From assembly GCA_002422605.1 (NCBI GenBank), contig DISW01000023.1:1-64000 (forward strand): a DNA stretch of 64,000 bases, read 5' to 3'. The DNA is from Bacteriovoracaceae bacterium UBA6200 (GTDB lineage: Bacteria > Bdellovibrionota > Bacteriovoracia > Bacteriovoracales > Bacteriovoracaceae). Position 1 is the first letter of the stretch, and every line of letters begins with the position of its first letter. The notes under the pieces are model-generated. The model saw only the letters and a list, made by a program, of their open reading frames with translations. It had not been told where the DNA came from and made no database searches. Made by a program: the position numbers and the translations under genes. Below are positions 8,780-18,268 of this stretch, in pieces.

Positions 8780-10788
8780 TTAAGACTATCCATCAGACTT
8801 CCAAAAAAGTTCTTTTTATAATCAACAACTTCATCTTCAGTCATATCCCCAAAATTTGTACGGTCTAATTCCTTATAGCATTCTGATAATTCAATCACGA
8901 AACGAGACTTAAATCTTGGAATCATTTTGCCATAGATTTTTCTTTCTTTGGCATAAGTCATAATTAATTTTTTTCGGGCACGCGTAATACCCACATAACA
9001 GAGTCTCCGCTCTTCATTGATATCAGCATTATCGATGATGGTTTTCTTGTGAGGAAGAAGTTCTTCCTCCATTCCCACTAAAAATACATTATCAAACTCC
9101 AAACCTTTTGAAGCATGAAGAGTCATAAGCGTTACTTCATTCTTCTTAAAGCCTTCCCCTGGGGCCTGGTTGTCCTGGGAATCAGCTAAGAGAAGTCTTT
9201 CTACAAAGTTTTTAAGTGTCGCATCTTCCTGATAACGATCCTGGAAGCGGTCAGCGGCCAGCATAAAGTTTTTAACGTCATCTTTTTTTCGGGCCGCAAG
9301 CTTGGCCTGATCATAACTCTTCTCAATAAAGTCGTAGTAATGAAGCTCTTCAACTAAATCGTTGATCGAGTCGAGCAGGGATTTCTCGTTAAAAACTCTT
9401 TGAAACTTCCGAATGATCTGAATAAAGGATTTTATTCCTTCATGATCTTCCTCGTCGCAAAGGACCTGGAAGAGGGAGCGTTTTTGTTTCTGAGCTTTTT
9501 CCAGGTTCTTATTCAAGGTAACTGAGCCAATCCCCCGGTTAGGTACATTGAGTATTCTTCTGAGGGCCAGTTCATCTCTTGGATTTTGAATCAGGGAGAG
9601 ATAGCCAATGATGTCTTTAATTTCTTTTTTCTCATAAAACTTCTGGCCTCCAATAATCTTATAGGGGACCTGACCGATTCTAAGCTGATCCTCTATTGGT
9701 GGTACCTGAGTATTGGAGCGGTAGAGGATGGCAATTTCCGATAAGGGAATACTATGAGACTGTTGTTTTATGATTTCTTCGACAATAATCGCCGCTTCGT
9801 GATCAGAATCACCTGTGGCCCATAATTGAGGAATAGCGCCTTCCATTTGAGAAGTTCGCATCGTCTTATCTTTACGATTGGTATTTTCTTTAATGACCCT
9901 GTTCGCGAGATTAAGGATGGGGAAAGTTGAACGGTAGTTTTCTTCGAGTTTAATAACCTTGGTGTTACTGTACTGCTTTTCAAAATTCAGGATGTTCGAA
10001 ATATCCGCTCCGCGGAATCCATAAATCGCCTGATCGTCATCTCCTACAACACAAATATTCTGGTGAGTGCTGGTAAGGGCCTGAATGAGAGCAAACTGCA
10101 GGCTATTGGTGTCCTGGTACTCATCAATCATGATGAATTTAAATCGCTCTGAGTATTTTTTGGCGACTTCAGGGAAATTGGTAAAAAGACGAACGACTAG
10201 AAAAAGAATGTCATCAAAATCAAGAGCATTACAAAACTGAAGTTTCTCTTGATAAAAATGGTAAACGTATTCTGTTGCCCCGTCGTAGTTATTTTCGGGA
10301 TCGTAGAATTTACTATTAGGGAAAGCCTCTGCAGAAATTCCCTGGTTTTTGAGATATCCAATCTTGGACATGATAATGCTTCGATCGTAACTCTTATTTG
10401 AACGATAGTTTTTTAAACCTTCTCGAACAATACTCATCTGATCGGCTTGATCGTAAATGGTGAAAAGATTGTTGTAACCCAGGTGATGGATATCTTCCCT
10501 GAGAATCCGGATACCGAGGGAGTGAAATGTAGAGAGAGTTATTCCGCGACGATGTCGAGCATCCACTAAATGAGAAACCCGTTCTTTCATTTCGGCTGCG
10601 GCTTTATTGGTAAAACTCACGGCAAGAATCTGGTTTCCAGGCACACGCAAATTAAGCAGCATATGAGCTATGCGGTAAGTAACGGTTCGGGTTTTACCCG
10701 ATCCTGCTCCCGCAAGGATCAAAACAGGCCCCTCCACCGTTTCGGCAGCTTTGCGTTGTTCTGGATTTAAACCGTCGAGTGAAATCAT
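8776..10788 (-). CDS. UvrD/PcrA/Rep-type superfamily 1A DNA helicase
   Basis: 670 residues with every SF1A motif in order: LAGAGSGKTRTVTYR (Walker A, ~26), AVSFTNKAAAEM (Ia), IDEYQDTN (II, ~224), VVGDDDQAIYGFRGAD (III), TLHASKGLEFDNVFLVG (V) and RLCYVGITRARKKL (VI). It would unwind DNA 3'-5' in excision repair, mismatch repair or fork restart. The length is close to E. coli Rep (673), and the PcrA/UvrD C-terminal extension is absent or short, so the orthologue type is left open. There is no ribosome site before the ATG, while a good promoter ends nine bases upstream, suggesting a leaderless message. Confidence 0.93.
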   Translation of the reverse strand: MISLDGLNPEQRKAAETVEGPVLILAGAGSGKTRTVTYRIAHMLLNLRVPGNQILAVSFTNKAAAEMKERVSHLVDARHRRGITLSTFHSLGIRILREDIHHLGYNNLFTIYDQADQMSIVREGLKNYRSNKSYDRSIIMSKIGYLKNQGISAEAFPNSKFYDPENNYDGATEYVYHFYQEKLQFCNALDFDDILFLVVRLFTNFPEVAKKYSERFKFIMIDEYQDTNSLQFALIQALTSTHQNICVVGDDDQAIYGFRGADISNILNFEKQYSNTKVIKLEENYRSTFPILNLANRVIKENTNRKDKTMRTSQMEGAIPQLWATGDSDHEAAIIVEEIIKQQSHSIPLSEIAILYRSNTQVPPIEDQLRIGQVPYKIIGGQKFYEKKEIKDIIGYLSLIQNPRDELALRRILNVPNRGIGSVTLNKNLEKAQKQKRSLFQVLCDEEDHEGIKSFIQIIRKFQRVFNEKSLLDSINDLVEELHYYDFIEKSYDQAKLAARKKDDVKNFMLAADRFQDRYQEDATLKNFVERLLLADSQDNQAPGEGFKKNEVTLMTLHASKGLEFDNVFLVGMEEELLPHKKTIIDNADINEERRLCYVGITRARKKLIMTYAKERKIYGKMIPRFKSRFVIELSECYKELDRTNFGDMTEDEVVDYKKNFFGSLMDSLK

Positions 10789-10796
10789 GTTGCTGC

Positions 10797-10825
10797 AGAA
10801 TAAAAAAGGGGGGGGAAAGTGTCAA
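10797..10825 (-). promoter_or_regulatory. Helicase promoter with a homopolymer spacer
   Basis: On the minus strand, TTGACA (10825-10820) and TATTCT (10802-10797) are 17 bases apart. The spacer contains C8 (plus-strand G8, 10808-10815) next to T5 of a T6 run. The start codon at 10788 follows the -10 box by only eight bases, so the transcript probably begins at or next to the ATG. Confidence 0.6.
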
Positions 10826-10894
10826 AATCAAAAGACAAAAAAGACCTTACTTTGTAGACTTACTTCATCTGTAAATACCTTTATTTGAGGTTAT

Positions 10895-12601
10895 ATGAAG
10901 TATTTGATTACATCCGCTCTTCCTTATGCCAATGGGCCTATTCATTTTGGTCATATCGCCGGGGTTTATCTACCCGCTGATATCTTTACCCGCCATCGTA
11001 AATTAAATGGTGACAAAGCGATTCACATCTCCGGTTCAGATGAACATGGAGTGGCGATCATGCAAAATGCTCAAAAAGCTAAAATTAGTTATCAGGAATA
11101 CGTTAATAGCTGGCATAAGACCCATAAAGATCTTTTTGATAAGTATGAAATTCAGTTTGATTTTTTTGGACAAACTTCAGCTCCTTACCACAAAGACGAA
11201 ACTCTTAAGTGGTTCAATGACCTTTTAAGTAAGGGGTTAATTGAAAAGAAATCCGAGAAACAACTCCAGTGTCAGGATTGTAAGAACATGTTGCCTGACC
11301 GCTTTGTGGAAGGTGAGTGTTACGAGTGTCATTATCCGGAAGCTCGTGGTGATGAATGTCCTAGTTGTGGTACATGGATTGATCCGCTTAAACTCATTAA
11401 TCCGGTTTGTAAATTTTGCGGCTCCAAAAACGTTTCTGCCGTTGATTCCTACCAGTGGTACTTGATGCTTTCAAAAATGCATGAAGAACACCAGAAGTGG
11501 TTTGAAGGTAGAAAGCCTCATTGGAGAAAAAATCTGGTTCCATTCGTTGAGTCTTTAACCAAAGATAATCTGGTTGATCGTGCTATCACGAGAGATCTGG
11601 ACTGGGGGATTGATGTTCCTCTGCCGGAAGCCAAAGGAAAGAAAATTTATGTTTGGTTTGATGCTCCAATTGGTTATGTATCAAACACTGCCCAGTTTTT
11701 GAAAGAAAGCGGCTCTAAAGAAGACTATATTAAAGACTGGTGGGGAGCTAATGATGTTAAGATCATTAACTTCATTGGTAAGGATAATATTATTTTCCAT
11801 TCGGTTATTTTTCCGGTCATGTCTTTGGGAACGAAGTTCGTTAATCCTGTTTCGGATCTTCCGGCCAACCAATATGTTAACCTCGAAGGGAAGCAGTTTT
11901 CTAAATCCAAGGGATGGTATGTTGATGCTGATGAGGCGATCACGCAGTTTGGATCAGATGCTCTTCGCTTCTATTTAACTTCACTTATACCGGAAACTTC
12001 GGATTCAAGCTTCACCTGGAAAGGAATGGAACTTAAAATCAATTCTGAGCTCGCTAACAACATCGGAAACTTTGTTAATCGTGCCATGAAATTCTCTGCT
12101 AAGAACTGGTCTGAAGGAATGAAGGGAGAAAAGTTTGAAGCTTTCTTCACTGAGCATGCTGAAGGCGTAAAGACCTTTATTCAAGAATACCATGAGCTTT
12201 TGGACTCTTATCAAATTAAAAGAGGCCAGGAGCACATCATGGGATTAGGTGCGAAAGTTAATCAATTCATCACCGAGCGTGCTCCCTGGACTGAATTTAA
12301 AACAGACCAGGAGAAAGCCGCTGAAACCATCGCTATATCAACTGCCTATGTGCTGGTCATAGGAACATTCTTTAGTCCTTATCTTCCGCAATTATCCAAA
12401 GCTATTCTGAGCTACTTCGGATTAACTTCTGAGAGTGATCTGGTTCAAAAGATCTACCGTGGTGATTTAAATGCCATGAAGGATTTCTTCTCTCAAGGAT
12501 TCAAATTGCAGGTAGAACCTCAGGGGCTTGTGCCTAAGATTGATCCTAAAGTGATTGAAGAATTGGATCAGAAATTGAAAGAGAAGGGTGCAACTCTCTA
12601 A
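10895..12601 (+). CDS. metG: Methionyl-tRNA synthetase, short form
   Basis: Charges tRNA-Met. The 568 residues show the HIGH-type motif in PYANGPIHFGH (~10-20), two zinc knuckles from four CxxC pairs between residues ~127 and 175 (CQDC, CYEC, CPSC, CKFC), and the KMSKS-type loop QFSKSKG (~334). The protein ends after the anticodon-binding helical domain and has no C-terminal EMAP/Trbp111-like dimerisation domain, so it is the short form. A ribosome site (GAGG, five bases before ATG) marks the start. Its last four bases overlap the end of the convergent dehydrogenase gene. Confidence 0.96.
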   Translation: MKYLITSALPYANGPIHFGHIAGVYLPADIFTRHRKLNGDKAIHISGSDEHGVAIMQNAQKAKISYQEYVNSWHKTHKDLFDKYEIQFDFFGQTSAPYHKDETLKWFNDLLSKGLIEKKSEKQLQCQDCKNMLPDRFVEGECYECHYPEARGDECPSCGTWIDPLKLINPVCKFCGSKNVSAVDSYQWYLMLSKMHEEHQKWFEGRKPHWRKNLVPFVESLTKDNLVDRAITRDLDWGIDVPLPEAKGKKIYVWFDAPIGYVSNTAQFLKESGSKEDYIKDWWGANDVKIINFIGKDNIIFHSVIFPVMSLGTKFVNPVSDLPANQYVNLEGKQFSKSKGWYVDADEAITQFGSDALRFYLTSLIPETSDSSFTWKGMELKINSELANNIGNFVNRAMKFSAKNWSEGMKGEKFEAFFTEHAEGVKTFIQEYHELLDSYQIKRGQEHIMGLGAKVNQFITERAPWTEFKTDQEKAAETIAISTAYVLVIGTFFSPYLPQLSKAILSYFGLTSESDLVQKIYRGDLNAMKDFFSQGFKLQVEPQGLVPKIDPKVIEELDQKLKEKGATL

Positions 12602-13482
12602 GAGTATCCTCCTCGAATATGAGTTTCATCGTAATCAGGTTTGAAGATGTTTCCCTCCTTAGGGGGAGCATCTTTGGCCTTCTTAAAATACTTCCTGATA
12701 ACTTTATCCATAATTTTCCCGGTCAGCTCTGGAAATAAGGCATGTCCGAGTCTTCCGACTTTATCCTGCACACCCAGATGAATGGATGGGCGTGGGTTCT
12801 GGACAAGTTTAATCATGGCCTTGGCCATATCTTCCGGATCGACTAAAGGGGACATAGGTTTAATCTCTTTACCTATAAAATTGGCCGCATGAGCAGGGGC
12901 CGGAGAGTTCACAAAGCCTGCATAGACTTCACAAACGTGAATATCAGGGAAATTTTTAAGTTCAAATCGTAAAGCTTCATTAAGGCCTCTTAAACCAAAC
13001 TTACTTGCACTATAAGAAACGGTGAATGGATTTCCCATATAAGCACCAGTTGAATTTGTACTTATAATGATTCCTTTCTTTCTCGATTTAAAATAGGGAA
13101 GGACCACATAGGAGCCATAAAGAGGGCCTAATAAATTTGTCCTGATGACTTGTTCGTGGGCATCGAGGGGAGTTTCACTGAACTCGCCAATAGTGCCTAC
13201 ACCAGCGTTATTAATCCAGACATCAATCTCGTCATAAAAGGCCATCGCCTTATCAAATAAGTTTTTTACTGAATCAGGATTACTCACATCCGTATAGACT
13301 GCCAGGGCCTGTCCACCCATACTTTCGCATTCACTGGCAATTTCTTGGAGGAGGGTTTCACTTCGGGCGCCTAAAACGACATTGGCCCCTTCCCGGGCAA
13401 AGAGGAGGGCAGCGGCCTTTCCAATGCCACTGGAAGCTCCTGTGATCACCACAGTCATCGATTTCATAGCTTTTGCTTCCAC
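12598..13482 (-). CDS. Short-chain dehydrogenase/reductase
   Basis: A 294-residue Rossmann-fold oxidoreductase with the classical SDR layout: VVITGASSGIGKAAA for NAD(P) binding, NNAG in WINNAGVG (~89), the catalytic Ser in STNSTGAYMG (~143) and YSASKFGL carrying the active Tyr and Lys. A C-terminal extension of ~50 basic residues follows the usual core. The substrate is unknown. The start is set by a perfect AGGAGG at 13493-13488: the GTG at 13482 is five bases away, the GTG at 13485 only two, and the first ATG too far. A short divergent region separates it from the phospholipase-like gene. Confidence 0.85.
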   Translation of the reverse strand: MEAKAMKSMTVVITGASSGIGKAAALLFAREGANVVLGARSETLLQEIASECESMGGQALAVYTDVSNPDSVKNLFDKAMAFYDEIDVWINNAGVGTIGEFSETPLDAHEQVIRTNLLGPLYGSYVVLPYFKSRKKGIIISTNSTGAYMGNPFTVSYSASKFGLRGLNEALRFELKNFPDIHVCEVYAGFVNSPAPAHAANFIGKEIKPMSPLVDPEDMAKAMIKLVQNPRPSIHLGVQDKVGRLGHALFPELTGKIMDKVIRKYFKKAKDAPPKEGNIFKPDYDETHIRGGYS

Positions 13483-13552
13483 CACAACCTCCTGGTTTTA
13501 AATGAGGTTAATTGACTTTTCCAAGAGTTATCAACTCCAGCTTCTCGCAAGA

Positions 13553-13581
13553 TTGTCAAAATAAGGGAGCCTCCCTGTAAG
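13553..13581 (+). promoter_or_regulatory. Possible promoter of the phospholipase-D-like gene
   Basis: TTGTCA (13553-13558) and TGTAAG (13576-13581) are 17 bases apart, with a small GGGAG/CTCCC inverted repeat in the spacer. The same bases read TTGACA on the other strand, so a divergent -35 box for the dehydrogenase gene may overlap here. Confidence 0.35.
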
Positions 13582-13644
13582 TTTTTCAGTGCAAATCTGT
13601 GTTATGCGGAACTTTGATAAACTAAGCCAAACTTGGAGACCTGC

Positions 13645-15132
13645 ATGAAACACTTCCTACTCTTAGGATTATTAAGTTTTTCCGCTTTCGGATCAGAGAG
13701 ACTGACTGACAGTATTCCTTTCCCTTTTTATGAAGTGCAAAGAGAAGCCGAAGGAAAATCTAATTCAATGATGATCTTAAATAGTGGATTAGCTTCCTTA
13801 GAATTAAGGCTCCAGCTGATACGTGAGGCCAGGAACAACATTGAGTTAGAATATTTTATTTATGGTCTTGATGAGAGCTCTAAACTTTTGACCCAGGAAC
13901 TGGTTCTCGCCGCTCAAAGGGGAGTGAAAGTTCGAATGCTGATTGATAAATCAGCAGCAGTTTTTGAATTTGATAAGTACTACGCAAAAGTACTCTCAGA
14001 ATACGGTATTGAGGTTCGCTATTATAACTCAGCAGCACTTTATAGGATTTCTTCTGTTCAATTTCGGAATCACCGCAAATTGATTTCAGTCGATGACACT
14101 AAGGCCATCACTGGCGGCCGAAATATTGGAAATGATTACTTTGATATGTCTCCTTCATTTAACTTTCTTGATACTGATGTTTATGTTGAAGGGGATATTG
14201 TTAAAACCCTCAGACTATCTTTCGATGAATATTTCGAAGATAAAATCTCAGAAAGACCCAAATTCCCTAAAGAGCCACGTTTAAGCAAATCTCCTAATAT
14301 GGAGAAGTACACTCAGCGCTTAACAGATGCTCAGAAATTTATTAAAAGAACTGAGAATGACCTGGCCCTGTTGAATCAAATTAATGAACTTGGTCAAAGT
14401 GCACTTGCAAAAATTCAAAAACACAATTGTCCGGAAACCACTTATACGACTGATCGCCCGGGCGGAAACTTCAGTACAAGACTCATTAAAAAGTACTCAG
14501 ATGATTTTAGATTCGTTCGAAAGGCCCTCTTTGATAAGATTAATCATGTTAATAAAAGAGTGACCCTGGCCTCTCCCTACATGATTAACAATAAATACTC
14601 TCACTTACTTATGGATGATTTATTGAATAAGGGAATCGAGATTAAGCTCTATACCAATTCATTAGCATCTACTGATGCAGTGTATGTTGCAGCTAACCTT
14701 TATTTAGATGTACCCAAATGGACCAGAGAAGGGATTAAGATCCATGTTCATAATGGACTCTACCTTGAAGGGACGACGGTTTTAAATGATGCTATAAAAA
14801 AGGCCAAATGGGGAGTTCATACCAAGGCGCAAATTTATGAATACCAGGATCCTTCTCTCAATGAAATAATGATCGGGACCTATAATATTGATAACCGCTC
14901 CAATCATTATAATAATGAGATGGTTCTATTCTGTAGAGGCAATGAGGCTTTGATTCAGGAATTAAAAGGTAACATTGAAGGGTTGATGGAAGAAGGTTAT
15001 GAGATAACAGCTGCCGGAGAGGCCGTTGATAAAGAGGGGAATGCTGTAAATGTCATGGGAGCGAATCCTGATAATAAACTTCTGATGAAGCTCATTACAT
15101 TACCATCATGGCTCTTGAAGTTCTTACTCTAA
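13645..15132 (+). CDS. Exported phospholipase D/cardiolipin-synthase-like protein
   Basis: 495 residues with a short N-terminal signal (MKHFLLLGLLSFSAFG) and two PLD repeats. The first HKD motif is intact: NHRKLISVDD (~141) followed by GGRNIGNDYF. The second reads VHTKAQIYE (~391), with Glu where the motif has Asp, then GTYNIDNRSNHYNNE. It would act on phospholipid or another phosphodiester in the periplasm or outside. The layout resembles the PLDc cardiolipin-synthase-C group that also has signal-like N-termini. The start at 13645 is chosen for its GGAG ribosome site and because it begins the signal peptide; an in-frame TTG at 13633 overlaps the ribosome site. It ends one base before a convergent gene. 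Confidence 0.82.
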   Translation: MKHFLLLGLLSFSAFGSERLTDSIPFPFYEVQREAEGKSNSMMILNSGLASLELRLQLIREARNNIELEYFIYGLDESSKLLTQELVLAAQRGVKVRMLIDKSAAVFEFDKYYAKVLSEYGIEVRYYNSAALYRISSVQFRNHRKLISVDDTKAITGGRNIGNDYFDMSPSFNFLDTDVYVEGDIVKTLRLSFDEYFEDKISERPKFPKEPRLSKSPNMEKYTQRLTDAQKFIKRTENDLALLNQINELGQSALAKIQKHNCPETTYTTDRPGGNFSTRLIKKYSDDFRFVRKALFDKINHVNKRVTLASPYMINNKYSHLLMDDLLNKGIEIKLYTNSLASTDAVYVAANLYLDVPKWTREGIKIHVHNGLYLEGTTVLNDAIKKAKWGVHTKAQIYEYQDPSLNEIMIGTYNIDNRSNHYNNEMVLFCRGNEALIQELKGNIEGLMEEGYEITAAGEAVDKEGNAVNVMGANPDNKLLMKLITLPSWLLKFLL

Positions 15133-15654
15133 TTATTCTTGATGATATCGGGGATCTACTTTGATCCCCCTGCGTTTTGAAGGATCAGCATACTCAACAA
15201 TCGGACGATCCCAGGAATTTAAAATCTTGCCATTCTTTGGATCAACAATCGCTCGAAATTTAGTCCTTTGATTTTGTCGTCCGCGTATAGTGATAACGAC
15301 GGAGTCTACATTGAGGGAGACGCCCTCGTGTGACCAGACAAATGAATCCACTTTATCAATCTTTATTTCTTCAATCTCATCTCCACCTTGGGCCCTGAGA
15401 TTTTCTTCCAAGAGCTCTTTCCATTCGGGGGAAGAGTCTTGAGTAATACCCTTGTCCAGACTAGGTTCAGGCATGCCCTCAGCTAAGTCTACATCAGCAG
15501 CTGATTCTTCCGGTACTAACGGAGAAGTTTTGCTGACTTTAGATTGAGCTGACACAAAAGGATCATTTATTTCACTTGATGAGTTTCTAAAGTAGTAAGC
15601 CGCTACCAAGAGAGCAACAAGACCAAAAATAGGGAGATAGTAGTGCTTATTCAT
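15133..15654 (-). CDS. Small membrane-anchored protein, last gene of the secreted-protein operon
   Basis: A 173-residue protein with one N-terminal membrane helix (LPIFGLVALLVAAYYF) and a periplasmic part, partly low-complexity, ending in a compact ~75-residue region (VWSHEGVSLNVDSVVITIRG, then FRAIVDPKNGKILNSWDRP). That end resembles a PepSY-like or small beta domain in rhythm, but I cannot assign it. The ATG at 15654 overlaps the stop of the upstream metallopeptidase gene, so the two are translationally coupled. That suggests a partner or chaperone-like role for the large neighbour. Confidence 0.65.
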   Translation of the reverse strand: MNKHYYLPIFGLVALLVAAYYFRNSSSEINDPFVSAQSKVSKTSPLVPEESAADVDLAEGMPEPSLDKGITQDSSPEWKELLEENLRAQGGDEIEEIKIDKVDSFVWSHEGVSLNVDSVVITIRGRQNQRTKFRAIVDPKNGKILNSWDRPIVEYADPSKRRGIKVDPRYHQE

Positions 15655-18217
15655 TGACGTCAAAATCGAAATTTATGACTTTAAAAGGTTTATGGCCATT
15701 ATATTCATAATCCAAAAAGTCATCGTTAGAATTCGAGCCGTCTGTATAACAGTCAGAGCAGTTACTAAAACGTGCTCTCAGGCGACAGCGAAATTTTGTT
15801 CCCGGCGGAACCCATTTATTTACTTCCATCACAAGAAGGTTTCCGTAATTGAATTCTCCGCGAGGTGATTCTTTTACTACAGTTTCATAGAATGTTTTTT
15901 GTGGATCAATCTTAGAGAAGAAAGCATCGTTGGCCCCAGGTAAAAATCTTGCCAGACACTCGTGTGGATTAAAGGTAAAGTCTGTGTCGCCAGAGCCTGA
16001 AGTTGAATATCCTAGACAATCCTTATCGACCAATGACAGTCCCTGCTTCTTTCTAAATTCATTTTGTGAAACCCAACGACTGGTTTCTCCTTCATCGAGT
16101 TGAACCATACAAACAGGAGCGACAGCATTAAGCGGAAACTTTTTACTAGTCTGATTCTCAATTAAACGGATGTAGTTTTTATCAGGGTATGGAACAGTAG
16201 GAGAATCCACACAGCTTGCTCCTGCTTCGGCTCCTTGATCTACTGTCGTAGTTGTATCAACCACACATGGTTTAAAATTACCACTATTCTCATCTGTAAT
16301 GTGGACATGATCCCAATCATTGGCGAGAAGTTGAACTCCGGCCATCGTGCTGTTTGATGTATTTAATAAATTTGGAACAATGGCGAGGACTTCTCCCGGA
16401 GAAATCTTAATATTACCGTTGTTATATTTAATTCCGGAAACATTTGTTGATAGAGGAATTGAAAGACCTTTGAAGAGAAGCTGCTTCAAAAGGAAATCCA
16501 TATCGGATTGGTTATCAATGGTGTAGTAGGTGATGCGATCAGAAACAGATTCAGTCTTTTGAGCGAGATCAATCAGTTGCTTTGAAACCAGTACTGATTT
16601 CCTTCTATTATCTTCGGAAACTGGCGTTAAGGGCTGATTAGGAATAAAAGATACGGCATGGTTATAGACAATATTTCTATCTTTGGTCGAATTACCATTA
16701 TTGTTATAGGTCTTAAACAGTAACAGTCCATAATCATCAAGAAGTTTCTCTGATTCATTCTTTTCAAAATTAGGACATAGATTTCCGGAAATATACTTAT
16801 AGATATTCTTGGCGAAAATCTGAGAAAACTTTCGATAATTCATCGGATTGATCGTTTGTGACCACAACCATGAACTTGAGCTGTCTAGATTGTTAAAGAA
16901 ATAACTATCTGCAAATGGAGCTCCGTAGGCATCTACACTTTTAGCATTCAGATCTCCTAACTCACTTAAGGTTTCGGCCATAAGGAGCATGACAAAAGAA
17001 GTTGCTTTACCATGACCGCCATCTTCTTCCGAAGTTAACCCGCACTGATTTTGGAGTTCTTTGGTAAGGGCTACCAGATAGTGAGTTATGATTTGTCCGG
17101 CATAATGCTCATCTTCAACGGCCTTATCTGGATTATTGGGATCATAAAGAAGAAATTGAGGGTAAGACAGACGTCCATCAGGAGATTCATTGATTCCTGT
17201 AATATGATATGGGCTATCTTCTGAAAGTGGGCGCGATTGGTTAACAGTTCTACCGAGGGCCCATTCTCCCACATGAGTTCTTTTGTTCATCACAAAGCTG
17301 TAATAATCAGCGATACCTTCATTGATCGATTTGGCCTCATCGTAAGCGAGAAAACCCATTCCTGAACGGAAAGGATGGTATTGAGTCGATGAGGTACCAT
17401 TTCTCATATTAAGCATGACATCCACTAAAGCGTGGGCCAGTTCATGATAAACAACTGAAGGATCTTGTATGAACTGAAAACCTGGATATTCTGACATAAA
17501 CCCGAAACATAATTCAGGTCCTGCTGGAGAGTAGTAAGCTGCTCCATCTTCAGTGGTGCAATTGGCGTAAGCGGTCAGGTAGTCATTTTTATAAAGCTTA
17601 GAATCAGCATTATAGACACCCTTTAACCAGAATAATTTAGAGTTACCAAGGTAACTCGGTATCGATTTAGGAATCGAAAGAGGTAAAGAGTGAATTTGGT
17701 TGTAAGCAAATGCCATCTTATCCAGGAATGTCTGAGTACCTAGAGAAAGGTGATAAAGAGCATTTGTCTGATAAAATTCAGGGGATCCTGGAGGGAATAT
17801 ATAAGTTCTATCTTCCTTACGAGGAACTGGTTGTGATGATGTGATATCACTTAGAACACGGATACAGTTATTAAGTGAAAAATTCCTGCTTCCATAAAAG
17901 AATAGCTCAATACCACAGTTTCCCGTCAGTGTAGTATTAGTTGTAACGAGCTCAGCTTTCTGGTCGAGAAAGGATCCCATATCAGGATTTGATGGACCGT
18001 ATTTACTTCCGGCCATCATAGTAGGGTTGTCCTTATAGATATAGGCCTTGCCGTCAAAGGATCCGTCATTGACTATGACGTTACTTCTTACTCCTGTTCC
18101 GGTTATTTCAGTTGGATTACAAGACGTCAGTACCCCTAAGAGAGGGATCATTAAAAAGGACTTCTGTTGTAGAAGCTTTAAGATTGGTTTTATCATCCGT
18201 TGACGTACCACTTTCAT
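15647..18217 (-). CDS. Large lipoprotein with a gluzincin-type zinc peptidase domain
   Basis: 856 residues. The N-terminus (to ~33) is a signal peptide ending in the lipobox LTSC, so the mature protein is lipid-anchored. YHELAHALVD at ~256 gives the HExxH zinc site, and NEGIADYYSF ~40 residues later supplies a third Glu ligand in the manner of thermolysin-like gluzincins. The remaining 550 residues have no family I recognise and contain many Cys (for example NCSDC near the C-terminus). It is second in an operon: 51 bases after the 1017-residue protein and overlapping the small anchored protein. The AAGG site five bases from ATG supports the start. Peptidase activity is inferred from the motif only. 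Confidence 0.72.
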   Translation of the reverse strand: MKVVRQRMIKPILKLLQQKSFLMIPLLGVLTSCNPTEITGTGVRSNVIVNDGSFDGKAYIYKDNPTMMAGSKYGPSNPDMGSFLDQKAELVTTNTTLTGNCGIELFFYGSRNFSLNNCIRVLSDITSSQPVPRKEDRTYIFPPGSPEFYQTNALYHLSLGTQTFLDKMAFAYNQIHSLPLSIPKSIPSYLGNSKLFWLKGVYNADSKLYKNDYLTAYANCTTEDGAAYYSPAGPELCFGFMSEYPGFQFIQDPSVVYHELAHALVDVMLNMRNGTSSTQYHPFRSGMGFLAYDEAKSINEGIADYYSFVMNKRTHVGEWALGRTVNQSRPLSEDSPYHITGINESPDGRLSYPQFLLYDPNNPDKAVEDEHYAGQIITHYLVALTKELQNQCGLTSEEDGGHGKATSFVMLLMAETLSELGDLNAKSVDAYGAPFADSYFFNNLDSSSSWLWSQTINPMNYRKFSQIFAKNIYKYISGNLCPNFEKNESEKLLDDYGLLLFKTYNNNGNSTKDRNIVYNHAVSFIPNQPLTPVSEDNRRKSVLVSKQLIDLAQKTESVSDRITYYTIDNQSDMDFLLKQLLFKGLSIPLSTNVSGIKYNNGNIKISPGEVLAIVPNLLNTSNSTMAGVQLLANDWDHVHITDENSGNFKPCVVDTTTTVDQGAEAGASCVDSPTVPYPDKNYIRLIENQTSKKFPLNAVAPVCMVQLDEGETSRWVSQNEFRKKQGLSLVDKDCLGYSTSGSGDTDFTFNPHECLARFLPGANDAFFSKIDPQKTFYETVVKESPRGEFNYGNLLVMEVNKWVPPGTKFRCRLRARFSNCSDCYTDGSNSNDDFLDYEYNGHKPFKVINFDFDVNE

Positions 18218-18268
18218 ATTAACCTTATCGGTTGAAATCTAAGGATCTCAACCGACTATAATTCTCGA

